Shown: positions 37,223 to 45,755, counted from the stretch's first letter. The stretch is DNA of 64,000 nt from Natrinema halophilum (GCF_013402815.2 NZ_CP058601.1:2480001-2544000), one strand, 5' to 3'. Program-made: numbers and translations. The notes: a model not told the origin generated them from the sequence alone.

Positions 37223-37587
37223 TCGAGAGCGGTCCCGGACGGGTGGCATACCTCGCTCGACCCAGTGCGTCCGGGTCACGGGAGTGTGCCGATAAGCGCT
37301 CGCGGCGGGACTCGGCGTCGCAATTCTGGGCCCGAGTTCCCGTTCGTCACGAGCGCTGAACTTTCGGTCTCCGGTCGTTGACAGAGAAACCGGAGGCGCC
37401 ACCGGCCGTCGAATCGCCGTGGACCGGTATCGAATTCGGGTTCGGAATCCCTCTCGCGCCCTAGTTTGAAGGTGGCGTCGCCTGGGAACGACCGAGTTAG
37501 TCCCGATTGCCGGAGTCGTGTGGCCAGAAACGGGTATCTCAGACGACGATACGTGCGACTGTCAGATGATCGGTTGGGACAGCACGG
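37223..37587. other. 365-bp intergenic region, nothing recognised
   Basis: No open frame here has haloarchaeal coding character. I see no tRNA, repeat or mobile-element signature. Confidence 0.5.
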
Positions 37588-37956
37588 TTACATGGAGACT
37601 CCCGAGTGAACCCAGAGGACGACCAGCGCGACCGCGAGGAGAATAGCAGGGGGTGCGATATCTCCCGCGGAATCGTTCACGCGTACGTGTGTGAGGATCG
37701 CGCCGGACATGGTACCGACGACGAGAAGGCTCCCTGGAATCGCCAGTACGGATGCCACGAACAGGCTCGTCGCGAGTCCGATCCCTGCGGTGAGTTCGAT
37801 ACCGCCCGTAGCCAGTCGGAACCACCGGGGATACCCAAATCGCTCGAAGTCCTGTATCTGTGACTCGGAACCCGTCACTTTCGCACTCCCTGCAGCACCC
37901 ATCGCCAGAGCGAGTACCCCTTGAGCGACGACCAGTGCCGTACTGAGGACGCTCAT
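37588..37956 (-). CDS. DoxX family membrane protein
   Basis: This 122-residue protein has four hydrophobic helices. The DoxX-type segments are LALAMGAAGSAKVTGSE near the N-terminus and GYPRWFRLATGGIELTAGIG in the middle. DoxX proteins sit in the membrane and are linked to quinone or thiol redox reactions; bacterial CatD is an example. ATG at 37956 gives the normal family length, and upstream sequence is not hydrophobic. It is divergent from an HxlR-like regulator gene at 38196, which probably controls it. Confidence 0.88.
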   Translation of the reverse strand: MSVLSTALVVAQGVLALAMGAAGSAKVTGSESQIQDFERFGYPRWFRLATGGIELTAGIGLATSLFVASVLAIPGSLLVVGTMSGAILTHVRVNDSAGDIAPPAILLAVALVVLWVHSGVSM

Positions 37957-38172
37957 CGGTGACTCACATCCGAGAAATTCGTTCGTCGATCGTGTGTCGG
38001 CAGCCGCTCCGAAATCAGAGTGTCTCTCATCGGTGCACCCTATACTACGAGATTGGAATTTAAAAGCTACCAAGTTAGGAGTGTGGTCGTAACTACCGAC
38101 TGTGGAAGGAAGCGGCCGATCTTCCCCGAGAGGAACGGTCCACACCGGATGCAAGCCGTCGGAACATAGAAT

Positions 38173-38189
38173 ACTACGGAAACGGTAGT
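38173..38189. promoter_or_regulatory. Palindromic operator candidate before the HxlR-like gene
   Basis: ACTAC at 38173-38177 and its complement GTAGT at 38185-38189 are separated by seven bases, ending six bases before the ATG at 38196. A related half-site ACTACC occurs at about 38092. Placement at the start of a regulator gene suggests autoregulation. Confidence 0.5.
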
Positions 38190-38195
38190 GAGGGT

Positions 38196-38558
38196 ATGAG
38201 CGATTCCGGAACGGCAAAGACATCGGAACGAACTGCGGCGATCGACAGAAGCACGCTCTTTTCACTTCTTGGAAAGGCGCATACGTTAGAAATCCTCAAC
38301 GAAGTCGTCCTCGGAGACGACCAGCCGGTCCGGTTCGGCGATTTACAGGAGACGCTCGGTCTCTCTCCGAATACGCTCTCTCGACGACTCGAGGAACTGG
38401 TCGAGGTCGGATTTCTCGAGCGAACGCAGTACGACGAAATTCCGCCGCGCGTGGAATACGAGGCCACGCAAAAACTAGAGGCACTCGAACCGACGTTTCG
38501 CGAACTGGAGACCTGGATGGATCGATATGGTTCAGAGCAGCTTGGCTGCCCCGAGTAG
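38196..38558 (+). CDS. HxlR-like winged-helix transcriptional regulator
   Basis: This 120-residue winged-helix protein has the segments LGKAHTLEILNEVVLG, RFGDLQETLGLSPNTLSRRL and LVEVGFLERTQYDEIPPRVE. Together these are the HxlR/MarR-like DNA-binding and wing pattern. It lacks the N-terminal Cys typical of thiol-sensing HxlR proteins; its only Cys is near the C-terminus (LGCPE). It is divergent from doxX and probably represses that gene and itself. Confidence 0.87.
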   Translation: MSDSGTAKTSERTAAIDRSTLFSLLGKAHTLEILNEVVLGDDQPVRFGDLQETLGLSPNTLSRRLEELVEVGFLERTQYDEIPPRVEYEATQKLEALEPTFRELETWMDRYGSEQLGCPE

Positions 38559-38750
38559 CGATATGGCGAGTAGACAGGTCTATCGCCCATCATGTCACCA
38601 TGACCGACTAACTGGCCCGAGGTGTCAGTAACGAATAGCGTGTGGCCGCGATCACGAACGACGACGGTTTTGACACGGCGTTCACGCCTGTCGCGGGGAC
38701 TCTATCGAAACACGAGCGAAAAGTAAACGGGCGAGAAGACGGCGACACCG

Positions 38751-39134
38751 TCAGTCATCACGGAGTCGAGGGCTGGGACCGTCCGGAGCCTCTTCACCCC
38801 AGTTCCGTGCCCACTCGTCCAGTTCGGCCAGGACGGCGAGGAGTTCCTCACCTTTCGTCGAGAGGGCGTAGTAGACGGCGACCGGTGCGTCTTCTTCCAT
38901 TCTGCGGGTAACCACGTCGTTTTCGACCAGTTCGTCGAGCGCGTCCGAGAGGGTCTTCGAACGAGCACCGGTCGCCCGTTTGAGTTCGTTGAACCGTTTT
39001 TCTCCCCCGTCCAGTGCGTAGATCACGTTCATTCGCCAGGGAGTCCCGACCTGGTCGATGGCCTGAACGACCGGACACGCCGACGCGTTCTGCGTCACGA
39101 TCTCGTCCTGTCGTGATTCGGTTTCGGCAGACAT
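38751..39134 (-). CDS. HxlR family transcriptional regulator
   Basis: This 127-residue HxlR protein has NASACPVVQAIDQVGTPWRM at its N-terminus, with the conserved Cys (about residue 20). It continues with GGEKRFNELKRATGARSKTL and the wing VYYALSTKG. In bacterial relatives such as YodB the equivalent Cys senses electrophiles and quinones. It starts two bases after the stop of the FMN reductase gene, so the two form an operon. It probably controls this operon. Confidence 0.92.
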   Translation of the reverse strand: MSAETESRQDEIVTQNASACPVVQAIDQVGTPWRMNVIYALDGGEKRFNELKRATGARSKTLSDALDELVENDVVTRRMEEDAPVAVYYALSTKGEELLAVLAELDEWARNWGEEAPDGPSPRLRDD

Positions 39135-39136
39135 CG

Positions 39137-39721
39137 TCAATCAGCCGTGGGAACGGCGCAGGCCGCGGTGCTTTCCGGGTACGATTCAACGCCCGCGTAT
39201 TCGACGAGGTCGGTCCCGAGCGTCTCGAGGCGCTCGACTAGACCCTCGTCGGTTATCCGACCGTCTTCGAAGGCGCTGTGCGCATTTGGGATGGCGACCT
39301 GGTGGGGGAGTACCCAGGCGTCGAGTGCCCGAGCGACCGAACGGAGGTGCTCCAGCGCAGGAGTTGGGAACCCGCCGCCAGAGACCACCAGGAGGCCGAC
39401 GGTCGTTCCCTCGAATTCGTCGAACCCGCAGTAGTCGAGCGCGGTCTTCAACGGCGATGCGTACGATCCGTGGTACATCGGCGTTCCCAGCAAAACTCCG
39501 TCTGCGTCCCGGACGCGCCGGCGGAGTTCCGCCGCATCGCCGGCGTCGTTAGTATCGGGGTTGAATACCGGGAGATCCAGCGCCGCGAGATCTACGAGAT
39601 CGGTTGTGGCCCCGCTAGTTTCGGCCGCTGCCAACGTCTGCTCGAGCGCGCGACGCGTGTGACTTCCACCGCGTTGGCTTCCGCTTAGTGCGATGATATG
39701 TTCTCTATCGAGTACGTTCAT
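39137..39721 (-). CDS. NADPH-dependent FMN reductase-like flavoprotein
   Basis: The product is a 194-residue flavodoxin-like enzyme. The phosphate loop for FMN is SGSQRGGSHTR near the N-terminus, the TPMYHGSYASPLKTALDY segment is typical of azoreductase/NADPH-FMN reductases, and LLVVSGGGFP follows. It should reduce quinones or related compounds with NAD(P)H and FMN. It is the first gene in an operon with an HxlR regulator. The pairing resembles electrophile-responsive azoreductase/regulator modules in bacteria. Confidence 0.9.
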   Translation of the reverse strand: MNVLDREHIIALSGSQRGGSHTRRALEQTLAAAETSGATTDLVDLAALDLPVFNPDTNDAGDAAELRRRVRDADGVLLGTPMYHGSYASPLKTALDYCGFDEFEGTTVGLLVVSGGGFPTPALEHLRSVARALDAWVLPHQVAIPNAHSAFEDGRITDEGLVERLETLGTDLVEYAGVESYPESTAACAVPTAD

Positions 39722-39794
39722 ACTCTATCGAATTACACGCACTGTACCCAATTAAGCACTCGGTGAAATCGGTTCCAGTAAACAATCAGATATA

Positions 39795-40727
39795 TCAGCG
39801 GTCGCGTTCGTCGATGACGTCGAGCGATCCGTCAACGAGGTAGCCAAGCGACTCGTTTGCGTCCGGAATCATCACTTCGGCGCGTATCGGATCGGTCTGC
39901 CGTACTGTGACGGCATCTGGATCAACGACGAAACCGAGATCCCACAGCGGCGTCTCTCGAAGGTCGATATCGGCCTCGTGGAGTCGACCCACAACTGCTG
40001 GACGCGTCAAGAGGACGACGCCGACGGGAACGAAACTGTAGAAACTGCACCGTTCGCAGTCTACCGAAATAACCGCAGGATGGTCCCGGGCAAAGTATTC
40101 GTCGTACCGGTCTAGTTGCTCGATTACGCCGACACAGGCCCCCTCCTCGTGGACATGGCCCGTCAATTCGGGATCGATCCGTCCGGCACAGAACGGACAG
40201 ACGCTGTCGAGTGCACACGACCAGATCAGTCTCGTCCGCCGGTCGAAAGCCCTGATCATCGCGTCGCTGTCGCGGCCGGCGATCCCTCCGGGGTCGAAGG
40301 GCCACTCCAGCGCACGGTTCCCGCAGTCCTGACATCGAATCCGAGCGATGTAGTCAGTATCGTATTCGAAAGTCAGCCGTTCCCCGCACTCCCGGCAGTC
40401 GCTTTCGAGGTCGACCGGTCCGACGGCTACCTGCTCGTGGAAGACCCCACTCTGAATCGCATCGAGCACGCGGTGGCCGGGATACTGGAGTTCGTAGCCG
40501 GCGTCCGTTTTGGCGACGAAATGTCCCTGCAACTCGGACAGATGGTACGTGAAGCTTCCCGAGTCACGTACACCGACGGCCTTGCGAAGTTCCGAAAAAG
40601 ACAGCGAGAACCCGGATGCGTCCCACAGTGCGAGCAAGATTTCCAGCCGACGGTCGTGGCTCAGGGTCATGAACGCTGATTCGGCATCCGTCGCAGCCTG
40701 AGCTCTGTCAGACGAAGGATCGACCAT
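39795..40727 (-). CDS. ArsR-like HTH protein with zinc-ribbon domains
   Basis: The product has 310 residues. Residues about 10-75 form an ArsR-type winged helix (MTLSHDRRLEILLALWDASG and RDSGSFTYHLSELQGHFV). Three Cys-pair regions follow: CRECGE with CQDCGN, CPFCAG, and CERCSF. The C-terminal part is a sensor-like domain of unknown ligand. This architecture recurs in haloarchaeal regulators of the DUF7347/DUF7351 kind. ATG at 40727 precedes the acidic leader; the start nine codons earlier is less likely. Target genes unknown; the neighbouring MFS pump is a candidate. Confidence 0.85.
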   Translation of the reverse strand: MVDPSSDRAQAATDAESAFMTLSHDRRLEILLALWDASGFSLSFSELRKAVGVRDSGSFTYHLSELQGHFVAKTDAGYELQYPGHRVLDAIQSGVFHEQVAVGPVDLESDCRECGERLTFEYDTDYIARIRCQDCGNRALEWPFDPGGIAGRDSDAMIRAFDRRTRLIWSCALDSVCPFCAGRIDPELTGHVHEEGACVGVIEQLDRYDEYFARDHPAVISVDCERCSFYSFVPVGVVLLTRPAVVGRLHEADIDLRETPLWDLGFVVDPDAVTVRQTDPIRAEVMIPDANESLGYLVDGSLDVIDERDR

Positions 40728-40769
40728 ACGTGTCAGGCGAACGCAACCGAACATAAATATTGAGTTCCG

Positions 40770-41972
40770 TCAGGACTCGAGTGGGACCAGGCCGAGGACG
40801 GCAACGCCGAGGACAGCCCCGGCACACCCGATGAGAATCGTCCCCCGGTAGCCGATCGCGCCGCCCAGGAGCGTAAACAGAGCCGGTCCGACGGCCTGGC
40901 TCACCCCGATCGTGGTCGTCTGCAGACTCATCACACCCGCTCGGACGTGATCCGGGGCTAGCGCGCTGATACTGGCGAACAACGTGGGCGTAACGAGACC
41001 GCTACCGACGCCGAACACGAGCAGTGCCCCCACCAGCACCGGGGGAGTACCGGCGAGGGCGACACCCAGAAAGCCGAGCGCGTAGAGAGCAAACCCGGCC
41101 GTGAGGAGAGTCGTCGTCGAGGCACGGGTCGCTAGTCTGCCGTTCTGGGTCGAGACCAGGGCAGTCGCTAGCAACACAGCGCTGGTGACGAGCCCCACGG
41201 TCGTCGCGGTGTAGCCGAACTCACCGGTGAGGTAGAACGGGAGTGCGGTGTACAACCCGCCGAAGAGGAGGGTAAACGAGGCGAACATAACACCGTACAG
41301 GGCAACTGCTTGACGGGCCGGGATGAGACGAAGCGCCTCCCGGACGTATCCCCCGTCACCGCCATCAGATGATGACGCAGGCTCGTCCAGCGTGAACAGA
41401 ACCAGCCCTGCGACGGGGAGGGAAAGCGCGTACACGAGAAACGGGGCATTCCAGGCGCGAGCGGCGAGGTACCCCCCGATAACCGGGTACGCCGCGGTCC
41501 CGAGCGAGATCATGGCCGACGTGACGCCCATGACGGCATCGTGTTGCCGGCCAGTATACCGGTCGCCGACCACCGTCATCGCGAGCGCGGAGAGGAGGCT
41601 TCCGGCGGCGAATCCCTGGAGGATGCGCAGGCCAAGCGCGACCGTAAAGTCGGTCGTGAACGCGATGGCGGTCCCGGCGAGGCCGAAAACCACGAGACTT
41701 CCCGAGAGGACGTAGCGCCGGCCGATGCGGTCTGCAAGCGCACCGATGAGCGGGGCTAGCAGGATTCCGGGGAGCGCATAAAGCGTGATGAAGAGACCGG
41801 CACGAGACTCGGAGACGCCGAAGACGGACTGGATCTCCGGGAGCGCCGAACTAATCAGCGGCACGTCCATGGGCGTCATTAACGTGGCCGCGAGGATGGC
41901 GACCAGTGCCGGCGAGCGCCACGGCACACCCACCGAACGGTCGGCGCTCGTCGACGTCTCGGTTGCGCCCAT
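40770..41972 (-). CDS. MFS transporter (drug-efflux type)
   Basis: The product is 400 residues with 12 predicted membrane helices. The loop 2-3 signature is GALADRIGRRYVLSG, and the motif SALPEIQSVFGVSESRAGLF resembles 12-helix drug/H+ antiporters. It should export a small organic compound using the proton or sodium gradient. It starts six bases after the stop of the doxX-like gene upstream, so both come from the same promoter. Substrate unknown; the context suggests a toxic or redox-active molecule. Confidence 0.92.
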   Translation of the reverse strand: MGATETSTSADRSVGVPWRSPALVAILAATLMTPMDVPLISSALPEIQSVFGVSESRAGLFITLYALPGILLAPLIGALADRIGRRYVLSGSLVVFGLAGTAIAFTTDFTVALGLRILQGFAAGSLLSALAMTVVGDRYTGRQHDAVMGVTSAMISLGTAAYPVIGGYLAARAWNAPFLVYALSLPVAGLVLFTLDEPASSSDGGDGGYVREALRLIPARQAVALYGVMFASFTLLFGGLYTALPFYLTGEFGYTATTVGLVTSAVLLATALVSTQNGRLATRASTTTLLTAGFALYALGFLGVALAGTPPVLVGALLVFGVGSGLVTPTLFASISALAPDHVRAGVMSLQTTTIGVSQAVGPALFTLLGGAIGYRGTILIGCAGAVLGVAVLGLVPLES

Positions 41973-41978
41973 CGATCG

Positions 41979-42395
41979 TCAGAGCCCCACACCGACCGCC
42001 AGCGGCCACACAACCGACGAGAGCGCCAGGAATACCAGTGCGCCGCCGATCAGACCGACGTTCTTCAGGAAGTGAATCTGTTCGTTCTGTCGGTCCTGGC
42101 CCTCCAGGGTCCAGAAGTCGTGCATGATACCCGTGATCGGGACGAGAAAGACGATCACCGCCAGCGCCCCGACGGCGGGATACACACCGACGAGGACTGC
42201 GATGGCCCCCGCGATCAGTCCGAGACTTCCGAGCGGAACGGTGACCGACGCGAGTGGGGCACCCTTGCTCTTTGCGTAGCCGACCGACGACTCGAGGTCG
42301 AGTATGTTACCGAGCGCGAGGTACCCGACGACGAGTGCAAAAAGCGCTCGGGCGAGCAGGAACGCCGCTTCGGACAGCACCGAGGAAAACACCAT
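41979..42395 (-). CDS. DoxX family membrane protein
   Basis: The 138-residue product has four membrane helices and the DoxX segments LLARALFALVVGYLALGNIL and GIMHDFWTLEGQDRQNEQIH, the latter with conserved His/Asp/Glu typical of DoxX. It is probably part of a membrane redox complex. Its ATG at 42393-42395 overlaps the stop of a 31-codon ORF as TGATG. A longer open frame runs upstream in the same phase but includes non-hydrophobic promoter-like DNA, so I reject that start. Confidence 0.88.
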   Translation of the reverse strand: MVFSSVLSEAAFLLARALFALVVGYLALGNILDLESSVGYAKSKGAPLASVTVPLGSLGLIAGAIAVLVGVYPAVGALAVIVFLVPITGIMHDFWTLEGQDRQNEQIHFLKNVGLIGGALVFLALSSVVWPLAVGVGL

Positions 42396-42490
42396 CAGGC
42401 GCCACCTCCGTTCGCCGGGCCGGGGCTGGGTACGTCGCTGTTCGTCAGGCCGCTTCCGATCGTCGTGCGTCGAGTGTCGTTCAGTGACAT
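42395..42490 (-). CDS. 31-residue leader ORF coupled to doxX
   Basis: The ORF starts ATG at 42490 (MSLNDTRRTTIGSGLTNSDV), runs 31 codons and ends TGA overlapping the doxX ATG (TGATG). It starts 44 bases after the GCCTGAAATATATCT part of the shared promoter element. In the homologous DsbA promoter that interval is 38 bases and the DsbA gene itself starts there. It may be a translated leader that couples initiation of doxX. Function unproven. Confidence 0.5.
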   Translation of the reverse strand: MSLNDTRRTTIGSGLTNSDVPSPGPANGGGA

Positions 42491-42510
42491 CGTTGCACGA
42501 GAAGGGACGG

Positions 42511-42570
42511 CCCACGGGCAGATATATTTCAGGCATATTACACTAAATCAGGTATACCGCACGAAACCGG
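42511..42570 (-). promoter_or_regulatory. Shared ~60-bp promoter/operator element (copy A)
   Basis: On the minus strand the element contains ATACCTGAT, TAGTGTAATATGCCTGAA and ATATATCT. About 50 of 60 bases match copy B at 45756-45816. CCTGA occurs twice, 20 bases apart, with an AT-rich stretch between, suggesting an operator overlapping the TATA region. The 276 bases further upstream, as far as azlD, hold no supported gene. Confidence 0.75.
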
Positions 42571-42846
42571 ATCGTCGGGTCCGTTCGAAGCACGAATCAG
42601 AGTAGCGTTTCGGCCATTCTATCGGCGGTATCTTGACGACACAAGAATGCCGACTGACGCGTGTTTCGAAAGTGACAATAATGCGATTGCCGGTCGTCCA
42701 GAACAATATCTCGAGCGTCTAATTGTAGGGGGCGTGACTCACGACGAATTGAGGGTCTGACATTCAGGCTGGAGTTTGTCCGCGTGGTACGTTCGCGCCA
42801 CGCTGGGACAATTCGACGGGTTCGGATACCGTTCCAAGGAGGGTGC

Positions 42847-43167
42847 TCAGGCCAGGGTTCCAATACCACCGCGGAGGATCACGACGACGCCGACGCCACT
42901 GGCCATCGCCAGGAGAACGCTATCGGTTTGGCGAACGATGGCAACCACCACGAGCGCGGCGCCCCATTCGGGCGGACCGCCGTTCAATAGGCGGACGGAA
43001 AGGAAGGCGATGAGAACACCACCGGGGAGCGCATCGAGAGCGTCCCTGGTCGTGTCGGAGGGGTCGACTCTGTTGAGCAGCCAGAATCCACCTGCCTTCG
43101 TTACGTACGAGATGCCACTCATGCCGAACACGACTGCGAGCGCAGCCAGCGAGAGATCATCGAACAC
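42847..43167 (-). CDS. azlD: Branched-chain amino-acid exporter subunit AzlD
   Basis: This 106-residue membrane protein has about four hydrophobic segments, including VVFGMSGISYVTKAGGFWLL at the N-terminus, typical of AzlD. It pairs with AzlC to export branched-chain amino acids, by family knowledge. Its start overlaps the azlC stop by 11 bases. It is the last gene of the DsbA-GST-azlC-azlD operon. Confidence 0.88.
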   Translation of the reverse strand: MFDDLSLAALAVVFGMSGISYVTKAGGFWLLNRVDPSDTTRDALDALPGGVLIAFLSVRLLNGGPPEWGAALVVVAIVRQTDSVLLAMASGVGVVVILRGGIGTLA

Positions 43168-43915
43168 CGCCTCTCACCTCGGTTAGGCTCGCGGCAAGGC
43201 CACCGGCCAATATGTACCACTGTCCGGGGACGAAAACGCTGGTAGTTACCGCGACGATAGCCGCTACCATCCACGGAGCGAGCGTCTCGCGTCCGTCCCA
43301 GAACCCGACACTTAGTGCGAGAAAGATCGACGGTAACACGAAATCGAGCCCGTACACATCGGGATTGCTGATCATCCCACCGGCAACCGCCCCGACCGCA
43401 GTAGCTGTGACCCAGCAGACCCAGATTGCGAGTCCGCTGCCGAGCAAGAACGCGCCCCGGCCGCTTCCGGATCGAAGATCTTCGACGGTGAGCGCCCAGC
43501 TCTCGTCCGTCAGGAAAAAGAGACTCCCGTACGCACGTCGTGCGGAGAGTCGGGTGAACCACTTTCGTAATGACGCACCCAGTAACAGATACCTGAGATT
43601 TACTATCAGTGTCGTCACGAGGACGGTCCCGACGGGGATGGACCGATCCCATACCCCGACGGCGACGAATTGCGCTGCACCCGCGAGCACGGTTGCACTC
43701 ATCGCGATCGCGGTCGGAAGACTCAATCCGGCCTCGCGGGCGAGGACACCGAATGCGATACCGTACGCACCGACGCCGAACGCTATCGGGAGACACGTGA
43801 CGAAGCCGGCACGAATCCCAGCAAAAGAGAACGAGAGATCCCCTTCGAAACCGGACGGCACCGACCGATCACTCTCGTCAGTAGCGGATTGGGTTTCCGC
43901 TATTTCTCGAGACAT
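43157..43915 (-). CDS. azlC: Branched-chain amino-acid exporter subunit AzlC
   Basis: The product is 252 residues with about seven membrane helices. AzlC-type segments include CLPIAFGVGAYGIAFGVLA and LAGAAQFVAVGVW, then NLRYLLLGASLRKWF. It forms the large subunit of the AzlCD exporter. ATG at 43915 lies ten bases after the GST gene stop, marking an operon. The acidic N-terminus (about 30 residues) is halophilic. Earlier in-frame starts overlap the GST gene and look non-coding. Confidence 0.92.
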   Translation of the reverse strand: MSREIAETQSATDESDRSVPSGFEGDLSFSFAGIRAGFVTCLPIAFGVGAYGIAFGVLAREAGLSLPTAIAMSATVLAGAAQFVAVGVWDRSIPVGTVLVTTLIVNLRYLLLGASLRKWFTRLSARRAYGSLFFLTDESWALTVEDLRSGSGRGAFLLGSGLAIWVCWVTATAVGAVAGGMISNPDVYGLDFVLPSIFLALSVGFWDGRETLAPWMVAAIVAVTTSVFVPGQWYILAGGLAASLTEVRGGVR

Positions 43916-43925
43916 CCGTCCAGCG

Positions 43926-44891
43926 CTAGTTACGAGTACGTCGTTTTCCCTGCTGTTCGTCTCTGTCCGGGGGTGCTTCCCAGTCGATCTCGGGACCAAC
44001 GGGCACGAATCCGGTCGGGTTGATGTCCTCGTGGCTCCGATAGTAGTGTTCTTTTACGTGATCCTCGTTACAGGTTTCGGCGACCCCGGGTGTCTGATAG
44101 ATGTCCCTGGCATAGTCCCAGAGATTTTCGAAGTCGATCAGTCGACGGACGTTGCACTTGAAGTGCGTGTGATAGACGGCGTCGAACCGATACAGAGTCG
44201 GAAAGAGAAACACGTCCGCGAGGGTGAGCTGATCACCCACGACGTAGCGGCGGGTCGCAAGGGTATCGTCCCATCTCGACATCGCGTCGAACAGATCGCG
44301 AACGGCCACCTCGTACTCGGCCTGTGAATCGGCGAACCCGGCACGGTAGACGCCGGTGTTGATAGACGCGTGAATGTCATCGATGGCACCGTCGATACGG
44401 TCCCGCATCGACGCAGGATAGAGGTCGCGTCGTTCCGATGCGTGATGGTCGAACTCGGTCGCTATCATTCGGGCGATTTCCGCGGACTCCTCGTGAACGA
44501 TCGAGTCTGTTTCCCGGTCGTAGAGAACCGGGACAGTGACGCGACCCGTGTAGTTCGGATCGGCCGTCTGAAACACCTCGTAGAGGGTATCGTGACCGTG
44601 AATCGAATCCGGTGTACAGTGTTCCTTCTCGGGGGAGAATTCCCATCCCTGGTTGTGGCGAACGGGATCAACGACGTCGATCGAGATGACGCCCTCGAGC
44701 CCGAGAAGTCGTCGAGTGAGCGCAGCCCTGTGGGCCCACGGACAGGCCCGCGAGATGTAGAGGTGGTAGCGGCCAGCCTCCGCGGGGAACTCGGCGTCGG
44801 ATGTATCTTCGATCCGGTCGTCGAAGGTGTCGTGGTCGTACTGATCGCGCGTGGCGTCGGGGTCCCACTCGCCGTCGTGAAGCAGGCCCAT
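43926..44891 (-). CDS. Glutathionyl-hydroquinone reductase-like (Xi-class GST) protein
   Basis: The product has 321 residues. The thioredoxin-like domain has the catalytic CPWAH (Cys50), and the C-terminal helical domain carries the family pattern SINTGVYRAGFADSQAEYE and TLADVFLFPTLYRFD. The family reduces glutathionyl-hydroquinones. Haloarchaea are known for gamma-glutamylcysteine rather than glutathione, so the actual thiol is probably different. The start overlaps the dsbA-like stop by one base (TGATG). Being in an operon with DsbA and AzlCD suggests a thiol-stress role. Confidence 0.92.
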   Translation of the reverse strand: MGLLHDGEWDPDATRDQYDHDTFDDRIEDTSDAEFPAEAGRYHLYISRACPWAHRAALTRRLLGLEGVISIDVVDPVRHNQGWEFSPEKEHCTPDSIHGHDTLYEVFQTADPNYTGRVTVPVLYDRETDSIVHEESAEIARMIATEFDHHASERRDLYPASMRDRIDGAIDDIHASINTGVYRAGFADSQAEYEVAVRDLFDAMSRWDDTLATRRYVVGDQLTLADVFLFPTLYRFDAVYHTHFKCNVRRLIDFENLWDYARDIYQTPGVAETCNEDHVKEHYYRSHEDINPTGFVPVGPEIDWEAPPDRDEQQGKRRTRN

Positions 44892-45742
44892 CAGTCGTCA
44901 CCTCCGTCGTTCGCGTGCCAGAACGTTCCGTTACCCCGCGGTTCACGGCGCAGAAGTCCGTCGTCGACGAGCGACTGGAGCACCTGTCGTGCGTTGCCGT
45001 CGTCGAGTTCGTATACCTCCGCGACCTCCCTCGTCGCAACGGGACCGTATTCGTCGATGAAATCCTGCATCGGCGGCGGTGAAGTCGGTTCTAACGAGGT
45101 GGAAACGGTCATCAATGCGGACACAAGATCGTCGAACGACTTGAACCCAGGCGCTCGACGTTCGCCGCCAGGCCCACTTACGTGATAGGTTGGAAACGAC
45201 CGAACGCCGGCTGTACGGGTCCGAGCGAGGTCGTCCTCGAATGCGTTTCGTGCAGTTCCGTCGTCCAGTGCCGCGGTGAAGGCGTCCACATCGAGACCGA
45301 CCGACGCTGCCAGCTGGACCTGTTCCTCACGATGGTTCACGTTACGCGCTTGCGTCGTGTACGCCTCGCGGAGGCGACGAAGATATCGATGGGCCAGCCC
45401 GGTATCCTGTTGGCGTGCGGCGACGAATGCCACGCTGGCGGGATACGTCGACTGCGCGGGGTCCGACTCGAAGATTTCCGTATCGACCGGCATGCCGTGT
45501 TGCTCGGACGCTTCAACCCAATGTGGGGCGACCTCACTGGGTTCAGAGATGTCGTTAGCCGGATCGTAGAAGTCCTCGAAATCCTCGATTAGACCACCCA
45601 TTACGTATCTGACCTGTATTTGATCACCGAACACGGTGCGAAGACGTCGGATGATGGGCTCTGACCCCCAGCACCACGTACACATCGGGTCCGTAAACTG
45701 CGTTATCGTCGGTCGATCGCTCTCGGTGTCTGTCGGAGACAT
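44891..45742 (-). CDS. DsbA-family (FrnE-like) oxidoreductase with C-terminal winged-helix-like region
   Basis: The product has 283 residues. The thioredoxin-fold active site is CTWC (residues 21-24) in DPMCTWCWGSEP, with the FrnE-type insertion of helices. The cis-Pro region is VRSFPTYHVSG. The last about 55 residues (VATREVAEVYELDDGNARQV, then SLVDDGLLRRE) look like a helix-turn-helix with a wing. It has no signal peptide, so it acts in the cytosol as a disulfide oxidoreductase or isomerase. It is the first gene of a four-gene operon driven by shared element copy B. Confidence 0.9.
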   Translation of the reverse strand: MSPTDTESDRPTITQFTDPMCTWCWGSEPIIRRLRTVFGDQIQVRYVMGGLIEDFEDFYDPANDISEPSEVAPHWVEASEQHGMPVDTEIFESDPAQSTYPASVAFVAARQQDTGLAHRYLRRLREAYTTQARNVNHREEQVQLAASVGLDVDAFTAALDDGTARNAFEDDLARTRTAGVRSFPTYHVSGPGGERRAPGFKSFDDLVSALMTVSTSLEPTSPPPMQDFIDEYGPVATREVAEVYELDDGNARQVLQSLVDDGLLRREPRGNGTFWHANDGGDD

Positions 45743-45755
45743 ACGACCAGCTATC

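Noticed and set aside
42396-42536. 47-codon N-terminal extension of the second DoxX protein
   Set aside because: It starts inside the shared promoter element and is hydrophilic and basic; the 31-codon ORF in another frame and the ATG at 42395 explain the region better.
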